Positions 36,023 to 45,535 of a stretch of DNA of 64,000 nucleotides are shown in pieces; the first letter of the stretch is position 1, and every line of letters begins with the position of its first letter. Position numbers and translations under genes: made by a program. Source of the DNA: JAVSMW01 sp032027005. Lineage in GTDB: Bacteria; Bacillota; Thermincolia; Thermincolales; UBA2595. Location: NCBI GenBank assembly GCA_032027005.1, contig JAVSMW010000003.1, forward strand, positions 229,499 through 293,498. The letters are read 5' to 3'. The notes under the pieces were generated by a model. That model did not search any database and was not told the DNA's origin. It saw nothing but the letters and a program-made list of their open reading frames with translations.

Positions 36023-36868
36023 ATGTTCAAAACAAAATTAAAAACTTTAACCTTGAGTTTGAGTTTGGCATTATTTACCCTAACAGCCTTAGTGGGATGT
36101 GCTCAATCCCCAGGCCAGCAAGCTGAGACAAAAAACATCACAGCGGCCGGTTCGACAGCTTTACAACCATTGGTTAAGGCTGCAGCAGATGAATTTATGG
36201 CTAAGAACGGCGATGTACAGGTTAATGTCAGCGGCGGCGGTTCTTTTACCGGGCTGAATAATGTTGCTGCCGGATCTATAGACATCGGTAATTCCGATGT
36301 ACCGGTGACAGATGAATTAAAAGACAAGGGCTTAGTCGATCATCAGGTGGCCATTGCCCCATTCTTAATTATTACCAATAAAGATGTAACTGTAGATAAT
36401 CTTACACAAGCCCAATTAAAGGACATCTTTACAGGCAAAATAGATAACTGGAAAGATATCGGCGGCAGAGACTCAAAAATCTCCATCATTGGTCGGGCCA
36501 AGTCTTCCGGCAGCCGCGCCACCATTAAGGAAATTGTCCTCCAGGATGCCGAGTTTACCGATGCTGCCATGGCTCAGGATTCGACGGGCAACCTGATCAC
36601 TGCCATCAGTCAAACCCCAGGTGCTATTGGATACATCGATGCCGCTTATCTAAATGACAAAATCAAAGCACTAAAGTACAACGGTATCGAATACACTCCC
36701 GAAAATGTTTATACCGGTAAGTATCCGGTCTACTCTTACGAGCATATGTACACTAAAGGCAGTGCTCAGGGAGTTGTTAAAGAGTTTCTGGACTATATCT
36801 TAAGTTCCGACTTTCAAAACAAGGTAGAAGAAAAAGGCTTTTTATCTATAAACAAAATGAAGAAATAA
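36023..36868 (+). CDS. pstS: Phosphate ABC transporter substrate-binding lipoprotein
   Basis: The ATG at 36023 follows AAAGGAGG; an earlier in-frame ATG at 35963 lies inside the promoter. The 281 residues start with a lipoprotein signal ending ALVGC. Phosphate-binding motifs are ITAAGSTALQPLV, VSGGGSFTGLNN, IGNSDVPV and GRAKSSGSRATI. It is the first gene of pstSCAB-phoU and captures inorganic phosphate outside the membrane. Confidence 0.93.
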   Translation: MFKTKLKTLTLSLSLALFTLTALVGCAQSPGQQAETKNITAAGSTALQPLVKAAADEFMAKNGDVQVNVSGGGSFTGLNNVAAGSIDIGNSDVPVTDELKDKGLVDHQVAIAPFLIITNKDVTVDNLTQAQLKDIFTGKIDNWKDIGGRDSKISIIGRAKSSGSRATIKEIVLQDAEFTDAAMAQDSTGNLITAISQTPGAIGYIDAAYLNDKIKALKYNGIEYTPENVYTGKYPVYSYEHMYTKGSAQGVVKEFLDYILSSDFQNKVEEKGFLSINKMKK

Positions 36869-36918
36869 TTATTTAATAAAACCTACCAGAAAAAGAATCA
36901 CTAACCCGGAGGTGGAGA

Positions 36919-37803
36919 ATGTTACCGCCAAGGCAGTCCTTTGTTCATTTCACTGACCGCATCGCCCGGTATCTCTTTGTTGCCAGTGCATTACTTGTCT
37001 CTCTGGTTATCCTTTCCATTATCTGGTTCGTAGGCAACCAGGGATTGGCCACATTTTGGCAGGCCAATCCCGTCGAGTTCTTCACCAGCAGTAAATGGAG
37101 CCCGGATAACGGGCACTACGGTGTCCTAACCTTTATTGCCGGTTCCCTGGGAACAACTTTTCTGGCCATCCTCATCGGCGGACCACTGGGATTAGCCGGC
37201 GCAGTTTTTTTGGCTAAAATTGCCCCGCCCTGGATGCGCGGGCTAATGCGCCCGGCCACTGAATTATTCGCCGGGATACCATCTGTTGTCTACGGTTATT
37301 TAGGGCTGACAATAATTGTGGACATTGTCCGCGTGATCACAGGTTCTCCTGCCGGTTATGGTGTGCTTGCCGCGGGCTTAGTGTTAGCCGTCATGATCTT
37401 GCCTACTGTAATCAGTATTTCCGAAGATACCCTCCGTTCACTGCCCGAGACGTATGAAGAAGCATCTTTAGCCTTAGGAGCAACTCGCTGGCAAACCATT
37501 TGGCGGGTTTTGCTCCCGGCAGCTGCCCCAGGAGTAATTACCGCAATTATTCTGGCTACGGCCCGTGCCATTGGTGAGACCATGGCTGTCCAAATGGTAA
37601 TCGGAAATTCTCCCATGTTCCCGAGAACCCTGGTCAACCCAACTTCAACACTAACCAGCAACATTGTAATGGAGATGGGCAATACACCCTTTGGCTCGAC
37701 CTGGAATAATGCTTTATTTATGATGTCCCTGATTTTATTATTAATCTCCCTGTTGTTAATTGTCCTCGTCCGAACAGCCATCAGAAAGGGGGAAGCCCGA
37801 TGA
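36919..37803 (+). CDS. pstC: Phosphate ABC transporter permease PstC
   Basis: The 294 residues have six TM helices and an AGGTGG ribosome site. Landmarks are GSLGTTFLAILIGGPLGLAGAVFL, ELFAGIPSVVYGYLGL, the EAA loop PETYEEASLALGATRWQTIWRVLLPAAAPG, and AIGETMAVQMVIGN. It pairs with PstA and overlaps it by 4 bp. Confidence 0.93.
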   Translation: MLPPRQSFVHFTDRIARYLFVASALLVSLVILSIIWFVGNQGLATFWQANPVEFFTSSKWSPDNGHYGVLTFIAGSLGTTFLAILIGGPLGLAGAVFLAKIAPPWMRGLMRPATELFAGIPSVVYGYLGLTIIVDIVRVITGSPAGYGVLAAGLVLAVMILPTVISISEDTLRSLPETYEEASLALGATRWQTIWRVLLPAAAPGVITAIILATARAIGETMAVQMVIGNSPMFPRTLVNPTSTLTSNIVMEMGNTPFGSTWNNALFMMSLILLLISLLLIVLVRTAIRKGEAR

Positions 37804-38642
37804 ATCCCAGACGGGTCGACACTATTGCCACCACTTGCCTATGGATAGCAGCATTGTCGATAATTGCCCTGTTGATCTGGTTTTTGCTGTTTATCCTGAG
37901 CAGGGGCCTGCCCTATTTGAACGGCAGCTTTTTTACCGGACCAGATGGTGTTGGCGGTCAGCTATTTAATTCCTTTTACATTTTGTTTTTGTCCCTGCTG
38001 TTTTCACTGCCAGTCGGATTGGGGGCAGGGATCTACCTTGCGGAATACGCGCCCCATAATAAGTTAACTGACTTGATCAGGCTCAGTACAGAGAGCTTGG
38101 CTACAGTACCTTCCATCGTTTTCGGCTTGTTCGGTATGATCATTTTCGTCAATATGCTGGGTTTGGGCTTTACCATTTTAGGGGGTGCAGCAACCCTGGC
38201 CTTACTGAACCTGCCGGTATTGGTCCGGACCACTGAAGAATCTTTGCGCGCGGTGCCCGGAAGCTACCGCGAGGCAAGCCTGGCCCTGGGTGCAACAAAA
38301 TGGCAAACCTTAAGAAAAGTCATCCTTCCCACAGCCCTGCCCGGCTTAGTTACAGGAACTACCTTGGTAGCCGGCCGGGCTCTGGGCGAAACAGCTATCC
38401 TGATTTTTACGGCAGGAATGAACGTGTCCAGGTATTTATTTGATACCAGTCCCATGGCAGCAGGAGAAACCCTGGCAGTGCATCTATTCGCCCTTAAATC
38501 AAACCCCCTGCCGGGTACCAATGCCGACCAAATCGCTGACGGTACGGCGGCATTACTGATCCTTATGGTTTTGCTCTTCAACCTGCTGCTGGCTCTGCCC
38601 AGCCGTTGGCTCCAATATCGTTTAACCGGAAAACAAAAATAG
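37800..38642 (+). CDS. pstA: Phosphate ABC transporter permease PstA
   Basis: The 280 residues have six TM helices, with ESLATVPSIVFGLFGMIIFV and the EAA-type motif PGSYREASLALGATKWQTLRKVILP. GRALGETAILIFTAG follows. ATGA overlap with pstC indicates coupled translation. It forms the channel with PstC. Confidence 0.93.
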   Translation: MNPRRVDTIATTCLWIAALSIIALLIWFLLFILSRGLPYLNGSFFTGPDGVGGQLFNSFYILFLSLLFSLPVGLGAGIYLAEYAPHNKLTDLIRLSTESLATVPSIVFGLFGMIIFVNMLGLGFTILGGAATLALLNLPVLVRTTEESLRAVPGSYREASLALGATKWQTLRKVILPTALPGLVTGTTLVAGRALGETAILIFTAGMNVSRYLFDTSPMAAGETLAVHLFALKSNPLPGTNADQIADGTAALLILMVLLFNLLLALPSRWLQYRLTGKQK

Positions 38643-38651
38643 GAGGAAGGT

Positions 38652-39407
38652 ATGAGTGTCAAAATAACAGCAAAAAACCTGGACCTCTTTTACGGGGATC
38701 ACCAAGCCCTGCAAGACATAAATATAAACATAACCGAAAAGAGTGTTACAGCCTTTATTGGACCATCAGGCTGCGGTAAGTCTACATTCCTGCGCGCTTT
38801 AAACAGAATGCATGATCTATTGCCAAATGTGAAAATCTCGGGCAGGATCACCATTGATGATAAAGATATTTATGCCCCGGAAATCGATGTGGTGCATCTG
38901 AGAAAAAGGGTCGGGATGGTATTCCAGCGCCCAAATCCATTTCCCAAGTCAGTGTATGAAAATATTGCCTATGGTCCCCGAATCCACGGCGAAAAAAACA
39001 GGGTAAAACTAAATGAGATAGTTGAAGCAAGCCTCAGGGGTGCGGCTCTGTGGGATGAAGTTAAGGACCGCCTGCATAAATCTGCTCTTGGACTGTCCGG
39101 AGGTCAGCAACAGCGCCTGTGTATCGCAAGACTGCTGGCTGTTGAACCGGAAGTATTATTGATGGATGAACCCACTTCTGCCCTTGACCCTATTTCCACA
39201 CTGAAAATTGAAGAATTAATCGGAGATCTGAAACAGCAATATACCATTTTGATAGTTACCCATAACATGTACCAAGCCTCCAGGGTTTCAGACAAGACAG
39301 CATTTTTCCTGAACGGAGAATTAATTGAAGCAGATGAGACCGGAGTATTATTTACCAGACCGGCTGATAAACGAACTGAAGATTACATTTCTGGACGTTT
39401 CGGATAA
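38652..39407 (+). CDS. pstB: Phosphate ABC transporter ATPase PstB
   Basis: The 251 residues carry GPSGCGKST, the family-specific QRPNPFPKSVYENIAYGPR, LSGGQQQRLC and LLMDEPTSALDP, with the switch His in VTHNM. An AGGAGGAAGG precedes the ATG. Its stop codon lies within the CGGATAAAG that begins dispersed repeat copy A, so the element was inserted at, or now supplies, the 3' end. Confidence 0.94.
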   Translation: MSVKITAKNLDLFYGDHQALQDININITEKSVTAFIGPSGCGKSTFLRALNRMHDLLPNVKISGRITIDDKDIYAPEIDVVHLRKRVGMVFQRPNPFPKSVYENIAYGPRIHGEKNRVKLNEIVEASLRGAALWDEVKDRLHKSALGLSGGQQQRLCIARLLAVEPEVLLMDEPTSALDPISTLKIEELIGDLKQQYTILIVTHNMYQASRVSDKTAFFLNGELIEADETGVLFTRPADKRTEDYISGRFG

Positions 39408-39537
39408 AGTGAAACTTACTTTAGGTGGAGCTTTTTTCTCCACCTGAAGTTTAGTTGAACTTATCCAGGGGCTAACCGCCACTTATCTCCCGCTTATAGA
39501 AGCGGAAGTCTTAGTGGCGGTTAGCCATCGGATAAAG
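39401..39537 (+). repeat. Two-hairpin dispersed repeat, copy A
   Basis: It runs from CGGATAAAGTGAAACTTAC to CGGATAAAG. Hairpin 1 is GGTGGAG-CTTTTTT-CTCCACC. Hairpin 2 has a perfect 14-bp outer stem GGCTAACCGCCACT/AGTGGCGGTTAGCC around CGCTT/GAAGCG. A further CGGATAAAG follows at 39542. It fills the gap between pstB and phoU, and the phoU ribosome site begins 1 bp after that last CGGATAAAG motif. Confidence 0.85.
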
Positions 39538-39562
39538 ACATCGGATAAAGGAGGGGCATAAT

Positions 39563-40222
39563 TTGACAACTCGCCACCAGTTTGATGAGGCTTTGAAAGA
39601 CTTACGCTGTAAGATTATTCGGTTGGGCAGTATGGTGGAAACCAGAATTGTCCAAGGAGTAGATTCTTTGGCTAAAAGGGATATGAAGCTAGCTGACCAG
39701 GTGATAAAAGGGGACACAGAGGTTAACGACCTGCAGGCAGATATAGAGGAGCAGTGCATGCTGCTGATAGCAACTCAGCAGCCCTTGGCCAAAGACCTGC
39801 GTAAAATTGTGACCGGCTTTAAAATTTCTATATATTTAGAGAGAATTGGTGACTTAGCCGTAGATATTGCCAAAATCACCTTGCGCATCGGGGATAGCCC
39901 TTTAATTAAACCTTTGATTGATATTCCCAGAATGGCTGCTATCGTTGGTCAGATGATATCCAAGGGTCTGGATTCGTATATCAAGGAAGATGAAGCCTTG
40001 GCCCGGGAAATGTCTGAGATGGATGACGAAGTAGACCACCTTTATAAACAAATTTTTCGCGAATTACTGGTCTTTATGATGGAAGACCCAAAAACGATTA
40101 ACCAAGCCACCTACCTCCTTTTCTTCGCCCGCTTTTTAGAAAGGATGGGGGACTATTGCACCAATATAGCTGAAGAGATATGTTATCTGATAAATGGCAA
40201 ACGCACGGATTTAAACCAGTAA
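39563..40222 (+). CDS. phoU: Phosphate-signalling regulator PhoU
   Basis: The TTG start lies nine nt after AAGGAGGGG. The 219 residues are all-helical with the duplicated PhoU motif: EVNDLQADIEEQCMLLIATQQP, LRKIVTGFKISIYLERIGDLAVDIAK, then EVDHLYKQIFRELLVFMMEDP and ARFLERMGDYCTNIAEE. It damps PhoR kinase signalling through PstSCAB and adjusts phosphate uptake. No phoR/phoP pair is in the window. Confidence 0.92.
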   Translation: MTTRHQFDEALKDLRCKIIRLGSMVETRIVQGVDSLAKRDMKLADQVIKGDTEVNDLQADIEEQCMLLIATQQPLAKDLRKIVTGFKISIYLERIGDLAVDIAKITLRIGDSPLIKPLIDIPRMAAIVGQMISKGLDSYIKEDEALAREMSEMDDEVDHLYKQIFRELLVFMMEDPKTINQATYLLFFARFLERMGDYCTNIAEEICYLINGKRTDLNQ

Positions 40223-40230
40223 ATTAAAAA

Positions 40231-40374
40231 TTAGCCGCGGATGAACGCGGATACACACGGATAAATATTGGGAAGTGACAGAAAGTGAGTGGTCATTAGT
40301 GAGTTAATCTCAGCTTCACTCTTCACTTTCACTCCCTATTTCTATCCGCGTTAATCCGCGTTAATCTACGGCGA
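40231..40374. repeat. GCCGCGGAT palindromic repeat, copy 1
   Basis: TTAGCCGCGGATGAACGCGG and ACACGGATAAAT on the left face TATCCGCGTTAATCCGCG and TTAATCTACGGC on the right. The centre has a nested inverted repeat (GGGAAGTGA ... TCACTCCC). It lies between the convergent phoU and cytochrome genes. Confidence 0.75.
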
Positions 40375-40411
40375 TTTTTTTAGCAGTTATGACACTTATA
40401 TTATTTCAACA

Positions 40412-41788
40412 TTAAATTGATTTCAGAAACTCCACCAGATCACTTTTCTCCTGTGGCGTTAGGTTCAGCTTAAAGTGAGTGTTATAATGGTTGATTACTT
40501 CAGGCAAAGTGGCAAAACGGCCATCGTGATAAAACCCGCCTTTTTGATGGGTCCAGAGACCGCGTAAAGGTGAGGTCCGATATCTATTGGTCGGTGACCG
40601 GAAGGCCTGAAAACCATCGATACCCATTTCTGCAGGAGTGTGCATCGCCCAGCCCGGTTCACTGTACAACGGAGGCACATGACACCTGCCACAGGTGGCT
40701 TTGCCGTTAAATAAAATTTCACCCCGCCGGGCAGCTTCACGATTGAAACTGTTCACCGGCGGCTTTGGCGCCGTTAGGGCCAATTGGTAAACATGCAAAT
40801 CCGGCAGTTTAGCTGTAACTAAATCAGGATTGTTTCTAATGTTCCAATCCCCGGTTTCGACAGCTATTGGGTATTTAGCCGGATTAAACAGCCTTGGATC
40901 AAAAAATGTTCCCAGGCCCCTCATTTGGGTATTGGCCACATAGGCATTCCAGTAAGTCACTGATCCCCAGCCGGTCCAGGTGTGCAAGTTAATTCCCGAC
41001 AGGGCAAATACCGGAGGCAGAAGAGTTGCCGCTGATTTGCCGTCAGGGCGGAACCCCTTCCCGTCTTCCAGCAGCACGGCATCATATTTGCCAGGGCCCC
41101 AGCTGGCCAGCACTTTCCTGACTGTAGCCAGATCAACCCCAAGCCGGTCTGCGATAACCTGCAGGTTGGGGGCCAAACTGATAATTGCACCTATATTGAG
41201 GTCCCTAGCCGCATATCCGTCAAGCCTGCGGCCTATTCCGGTTGCCAGAGAATCATCCACAGTTGAGTGGCACAAGGCACATTGAATTCCAATGGAAGTT
41301 AGCCTGCCCTGTTGGTCAAAAAATCCCGTGACCCCGACCACAGCATTATTTTTCAGAAGAACAAGGGTCGTCGCCGGGTCATCAAGGTTGACCGTCCCTT
41401 CCTTGATGGCCTTTACCACACCGCCCGGCAGTGCTTCCGAGTCGACCTTCAACCCTAAAGCCAGGGCAGCCTTAGGGCTGAGACCCGGACCTACCCCGCC
41501 CAGCTTTTGTCCGGCAACAGCTTCATGGAGCCTGAGAGTGCCGCCCCAAAAGGCCTGGTCCCCAAAAGTATCATAGCGAAAAGTCCTCTGTCCTTCCGCC
41601 AGACTTGTTAAAATATTTTTTTCAAATTCAGGAGACAATTGCTGGGTTTTGTTTACAGGTGATTTGAAAAATATCTTCCATGGGGCAAAGCTTGGAGTTG
41701 TATCTCTCCCTAAACTCCAGGCTGCAAGACCAACTGCCAGCATCAAGCCAATTAATAAAGCGGTAATCCTGGTTATAGACTTCATCAT
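40412..41788 (-). CDS. Exported dihaem c-type cytochrome (peroxidase-like)
   Basis: The 458 residues have an N-terminal signal/anchor (ITALLIGLMLAVGLAAWSLG). The two haem c sites are CALCH (residue ~165) and CGRCH (~370). The C-terminal half follows the dihaem cytochrome c peroxidase pattern (RRGEILFNGKATCGRCH, SPLRGLWTHQKGGFYHDGRFATLPEVINHYN). Located outside the cytoplasm, it could reduce peroxide or shuttle electrons. In Gram-positive anaerobes such proteins are often seen with nitrite/peroxide stress functions. It is monocistronic, with weak links to neighbours. Confidence 0.8.
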   Translation of the reverse strand: MMKSITRITALLIGLMLAVGLAAWSLGRDTTPSFAPWKIFFKSPVNKTQQLSPEFEKNILTSLAEGQRTFRYDTFGDQAFWGGTLRLHEAVAGQKLGGVGPGLSPKAALALGLKVDSEALPGGVVKAIKEGTVNLDDPATTLVLLKNNAVVGVTGFFDQQGRLTSIGIQCALCHSTVDDSLATGIGRRLDGYAARDLNIGAIISLAPNLQVIADRLGVDLATVRKVLASWGPGKYDAVLLEDGKGFRPDGKSAATLLPPVFALSGINLHTWTGWGSVTYWNAYVANTQMRGLGTFFDPRLFNPAKYPIAVETGDWNIRNNPDLVTAKLPDLHVYQLALTAPKPPVNSFNREAARRGEILFNGKATCGRCHVPPLYSEPGWAMHTPAEMGIDGFQAFRSPTNRYRTSPLRGLWTHQKGGFYHDGRFATLPEVINHYNTHFKLNLTPQEKSDLVEFLKSI

Positions 41789-41853
41789 CGGATTCCCCCC
41801 GGTAGATTTTGTATAACTGTTAGATATTCTTTACCTCAAGGAGGAATACTATG

Positions 41854-41882
41854 AAAAAAACATGACAAAAAGCTGTCATGTT
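41854..41882 (-). terminator. Terminator of the MBL-fold gene
   Basis: On the minus strand ACATGACA-GCTTTT-TGTCATGT is followed by TTTTTTC. Confidence 0.8.
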
Positions 41883-41883
41883 T

Positions 41884-42867
41884 TTACGGATTTTTTAAAC
41901 TGTAGTAACAGATCCCATCCCGCTTCGACACCGTCAGCAGTCCGTCTGCAGTCAATAAATCAAGGTGGGCTAAAATTTCCGATATTGCCAAAAATATTCC
42001 ATATCCTTTAGAATCCGGATAAATTACTTTCATTAACTGATATGCTGAAATTTCACGACCTCTAATAAGTGATTGATAATGTTCCAGCCGCTTTAGGTGA
42101 TGTCTTACCAGGTTAGCCGTAATTTCGGCGTTCCCTTTAATTAAACCGCCGTGTCCCGGCAGGACAACCCTAATTGGCAGCTCCGCAAAAAGTTCGACAC
42201 AATTAATGTATTGGGACAAAACCGGCAAACGCTCCGGAGATCCCTGCTCTTTAGGTTCCATTAGAGGATTTGGAGTAATGTTTTTTAAAATAAAGTCACC
42301 GGAAAAATACACTTGATTATCTTCATCAAACAGCCCGATATGCCCGTTGGAATGTCCTGGTACATGGATAATCTTTATTTGCCGGTCCTCATAATCCCAA
42401 ACTTCACCCCCATTTACGAGAGTGACCCCTTTTTCAGGCAAAATTGGGTCAGGTACAGGGTCTTTGTCTTCAAATATTTCATTTAATTCCTCCTGGGATA
42501 AACCTGCTTCCTGCAAAAAAGTCATGCGCTCACCATAATAATCATAATCAGGCTGTAACTTTCTGAATTCGTTCTGATGAACAAATATTTCGGCACCATT
42601 AATTCCGTGCAGCCAGTAAGCTAAACCGCAGTGATCATTGTGGTAATGGGTCAAAACAATGCGCTCTATCTCTTCAGGTTTTACACCCTCCCTCTCTAAG
42701 CCGGCCAACAATACCTCTTTGGCTTCGTCAGTCTCACACCCCGGATCAATCAGAGTATAGGGTTTTTTCTTTATTAGATATGAATTGGTGGGCCCTACGG
42801 GATAAGGGGTGGGTACCTTGATACGATAGATGTCAAGTGAATTTAAAAATTCATTAATTTCCTGCAA
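41884..42867 (-). CDS. MBL-fold metallohydrolase with C-terminal winged-helix-like region
   Basis: The TTG start has GGGAGG nine nt upstream. The 327 residues show the metallo-beta-lactamase signature THYHNDHCG (HxHxDH), then HVPGHSNGHIGL, FSGDFIL and VLPGHGGLI, giving the full set of dinuclear zinc ligands. The last ~90 residues (HHLKRLEHYQSLIRG, ISEILAHLDLLTADGLLTV) resemble the helical/winged tail of the LACTB2/RNase-like group. It probably hydrolyses thioesters or nucleic acid; the substrate is unknown. Confidence 0.82.
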   Translation of the reverse strand: MQEINEFLNSLDIYRIKVPTPYPVGPTNSYLIKKKPYTLIDPGCETDEAKEVLLAGLEREGVKPEEIERIVLTHYHNDHCGLAYWLHGINGAEIFVHQNEFRKLQPDYDYYGERMTFLQEAGLSQEELNEIFEDKDPVPDPILPEKGVTLVNGGEVWDYEDRQIKIIHVPGHSNGHIGLFDEDNQVYFSGDFILKNITPNPLMEPKEQGSPERLPVLSQYINCVELFAELPIRVVLPGHGGLIKGNAEITANLVRHHLKRLEHYQSLIRGREISAYQLMKVIYPDSKGYGIFLAISEILAHLDLLTADGLLTVSKRDGICYYSLKNP

Positions 42868-42890
42868 CTAAAAATCCTCCCTACTAAAAT

Positions 42891-43469
42891 TTATATCTTT
42901 ACCATCATTCTATATGAAAGCAGAGAGCCACCTTCTGCGGCCGCAGCGGAATCCCAGTCCACCAATTCTCTGAACTTCGGTATTTCCAGCAAAAGTCCGG
43001 CTGCCTGGCGGGCACATTCGACAAACTCGGGATTGATCAGATCAGACCTGTCTAGCAGTGGGCAGGCATAGCTTTGATTTGAACCTGCCAGGACCAAATA
43101 ATATTGTCCTTTGAGTGCAAGTATCTGAAAAGGAAACAGCCGGCAATTAACCGGTCTCTGCTCCCGTGGGCATGGCTCCACACACCTGATTTGAATACAG
43201 CCCGCATCTCCGCCCCACTCCGGTGGATAATCATAGACTTCACCTGTGAGCGCCCGATTTCGCTGCCACTGGGCAGCAAGAGGAAATACAGCCTCTTCCC
43301 CGGGAATCAGCTCCATGCCGCCTTCTGTGTCATCCGGAAACTTATAGCAGCAGCAAATTTTGCCGCACAACTCGCCACAGTCCAGCAGTGCCATGGGGTG
43401 CATATCTAATAGTTGGTAAACCTTATCAAATACAATTATATAGCACACCCCCTTCCAGTTGTATATCAT
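42891..43469 (-). CDS. YkgJ-like cysteine-cluster protein
   Basis: The 192 residues include CGELCGKICCCYKFP and, 80 residues later, CIQIRCVEPCPREQRPVNCRLFPF. This matches the YkgJ/UPF0153 pattern of Cys residues ending in RPxxCRxFPF, thought to bind zinc or an iron-sulfur cluster. It is coupled to the MFS gene (4-bp gap) and lies 23 bp before the MBL gene, so the three may form one transcript. The exact start is uncertain: AAGGGGGTG inside the frame suggests a shorter product. Confidence 0.65.
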   Translation of the reverse strand: MIYNWKGVCYIIVFDKVYQLLDMHPMALLDCGELCGKICCCYKFPDDTEGGMELIPGEEAVFPLAAQWQRNRALTGEVYDYPPEWGGDAGCIQIRCVEPCPREQRPVNCRLFPFQILALKGQYYLVLAGSNQSYACPLLDRSDLINPEFVECARQAAGLLLEIPKFRELVDWDSAAAAEGGSLLSYRMMVKI

Positions 43470-43473
43470 TTTC

Positions 43474-44985
43474 TCAACCAGCCTTATTTGCCGATACCTC
43501 AGACTTTTGCAGGGTTTTGTGGGTCTCAGGGAAATTAATGGTCAGAATCAAAGTTAGCACAGCCAGGACAAAAACGGCCATGTAAACATTATGCAGCGAG
43601 ATGGCCAGCCCTTCCCGCATTACTTCAAGGGCACCCTGGGACAAACTTTGCCGCTGGTTCGGATCAAGCAGTATGGTAGTTGCGTCCAGCCCCGATGAAA
43701 GCTGAACTTTGCCGGCATTAGTCTTCAGATAGCCGCTCATGTAACTGTTCAGGATACTCCCGAGGAAAGCCGCTCCCAGGGTATTGCCCAAAATTCGCAT
43801 AAACTGATTGGATGCCGTGGCTGCTCCTCTCATCTGCCAATCCACCGAATTTTGAATTGAAAGTGTGGAGGTAACGGCAGTCAGCCCCATCCCATTGCCG
43901 ATAAAAAAGGCACTTATGGCGGCATATAGAGGCCCTTGTTGGGGATGCAGATTAACCAGTAAAAGCGACCCTAATAGCAGCATTACGCCACCGGCTGCGG
44001 CCGTCTTCCGCGGACCCAGCCTCAGCATTAACCGTCCTGTAACACAGGCGGTAGCAGGCCAGCCAAGAGACATGCCGCCGATGGCAAACCCGGCCGCCAT
44101 GGGGGAGCCCCCCATAATACCCTGAACATAGGTAGGCAGAAATGCCGTGACCCCAATCATCACTATCCCTGAAGTGAGAGACGCCAGGTTTGGGACAGCA
44201 ATTAACCTGTTTTTCCATAACATCAATGGCATCACTGGTTCTGTGGCCCTGCCTTCATGGAAGATGAAAAGAATCATACCTGTCAAAAACAATGTCCCCA
44301 GCACCAAAATCCGCATGGAATCCCAGGCCCAGGTTACCCCGCCCTGAATCAAAACAATCATCAGAGAGCTTATGGTGATAAATAATAAACCGGAACCAAG
44401 ATAATCGATGCTTGGATTCCTTTGTTCGATTTTTTCATGAAGAAATAAAGATACTCCTATTATCGCCAGGATGCCCAGGGGAATGTTAATCCAAAAAACC
44501 CAGGCCCAGCTGGTATATTGCACAAAGATCCCGCCCAGAGCCGGACCAATCACAGCCGATACCCCAAAAACAGTGGAGATATAGGCCTGAACCCTGGCCC
44601 GTTCCCGCAAGGGATAGATGTCTCCTACGATGGTCAGAGCTATTGGATGGACAGCCCCTGCGCCAATGCCCTGAATGAACCTGAATATGATGAGCATATT
44701 CATTGATGGTGCCAATCCGCAGGCCAGACTGCCGGCGAGGAAAATTAGGACCCCAGTGACAAAAACCGGCTTACGGCCAAACAGATCAGCCAGTTTGCCA
44801 TAAATGGGGATACTGACCACCTGGGTAAGGAGGAAGGCCGAAAACACCCAGCTTAATAAGGAAAACCCGCCTAAATCCGCCACTATACTGGGCATGGCTG
44901 TTGAGACAATATTAATTTCGATGGCTGTAATAAACATCCCCACCAGGAGACTTAACAAAACCATGGAGTTATTGGTTTCTTTCAT
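43474..44985 (-). CDS. MFS multidrug exporter, DHA2/EmrB type (14 TM)
   Basis: The 503 residues have ~14 hydrophobic helices. Motif A is GKLADLFGRKPVFVTG, motif D1 is EINIVSTAMPSIVADLGG, and motif C in helix 5 is VIGPALGGIFV, all typical of proton-driven drug antiporters. Its start overlaps the padR end by 17 bp, so repressor and pump are one operon, a standard inducible efflux unit. Confidence 0.9.
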   Translation of the reverse strand: MKETNNSMVLLSLLVGMFITAIEINIVSTAMPSIVADLGGFSLLSWVFSAFLLTQVVSIPIYGKLADLFGRKPVFVTGVLIFLAGSLACGLAPSMNMLIIFRFIQGIGAGAVHPIALTIVGDIYPLRERARVQAYISTVFGVSAVIGPALGGIFVQYTSWAWVFWINIPLGILAIIGVSLFLHEKIEQRNPSIDYLGSGLLFITISSLMIVLIQGGVTWAWDSMRILVLGTLFLTGMILFIFHEGRATEPVMPLMLWKNRLIAVPNLASLTSGIVMIGVTAFLPTYVQGIMGGSPMAAGFAIGGMSLGWPATACVTGRLMLRLGPRKTAAAGGVMLLLGSLLLVNLHPQQGPLYAAISAFFIGNGMGLTAVTSTLSIQNSVDWQMRGAATASNQFMRILGNTLGAAFLGSILNSYMSGYLKTNAGKVQLSSGLDATTILLDPNQRQSLSQGALEVMREGLAISLHNVYMAVFVLAVLTLILTINFPETHKTLQKSEVSANKAG

Positions 44986-45535
44986 CAGATATCTCCTTGA
45001 GCAGCTTCTTCAGAAAATCCTGCTCCAGTTTATAATGTGACATCAGGTATTCCTTAATCAAATGTCTTTTCTCCGGGTACAATTCTTTAGCCTTTTCAAA
45101 TCTCTCATTGAAATTACCCAAAAAAGCATTTAATTTCTCCAGACGTTCCTGAAGTGCGGGCTGCAGTTCGTCCTCATCTAACAGGTACCTGCCGGCCAGA
45201 CCCAGAGTCAGCTCGAAATAGTAATACTCGTTGTTAGCCAGAATCTGCCGGGAGGTCTGCTTAAACAGCAGGTCCCCTTTGTCTGTAATCTGGTACCTTT
45301 TTCTGGGAGGCATATTGCCTTCTTTCTCAGTCGTGAACTCCAGTAAACCTTTTTTACATAACCTGTCTAAGACCTGGTAAACTGTAGGCCCGCCGATCTT
45401 GACCCACTTTCTGATCCCCTTCTCTTCTATCCTTTTTTCCACTTCATAAGCATACGATGGTTTTGATTTAATTAAATTTAACAGAATTATCTCGGCATTG
45501 GAAAGTATAGGCCTCACCACCTTACTATGTAACAT
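44969..45535 (-). CDS. PadR-family transcriptional repressor
   Basis: The 188 residues have a winged helix at 15-85 (AEIILLNLIKSKPSYAYEVEKRIEE, PTVYQVLDRLCKKGLLEF, KRYQITDKG). A C-terminal helical dimer domain of the PadR group follows. It is first in the operon with the MFS pump. The annotated ATG lies inside the palindromic operator and close to the -10; a later GTG next to AAGGTGGTGAGG is possible. It would repress its own operon until a ligand is bound. Confidence 0.85.
   Translation of the reverse strand: MLHSKVVRPILSNAEIILLNLIKSKPSYAYEVEKRIEEKGIRKWVKIGGPTVYQVLDRLCKKGLLEFTTEKEGNMPPRKRYQITDKGDLLFKQTSRQILANNEYYYFELTLGLAGRYLLDEDELQPALQERLEKLNAFLGNFNERFEKAKELYPEKRHLIKEYLMSHYKLEQDFLKKLLKEISDERNQ

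Noticed and set aside
41841..41865. Mini-ORF after AAGGAGG in the gap before the cytochrome
   Set aside because: The ATG is followed by a stop after four codons, and the sequence is part of a terminator hairpin.
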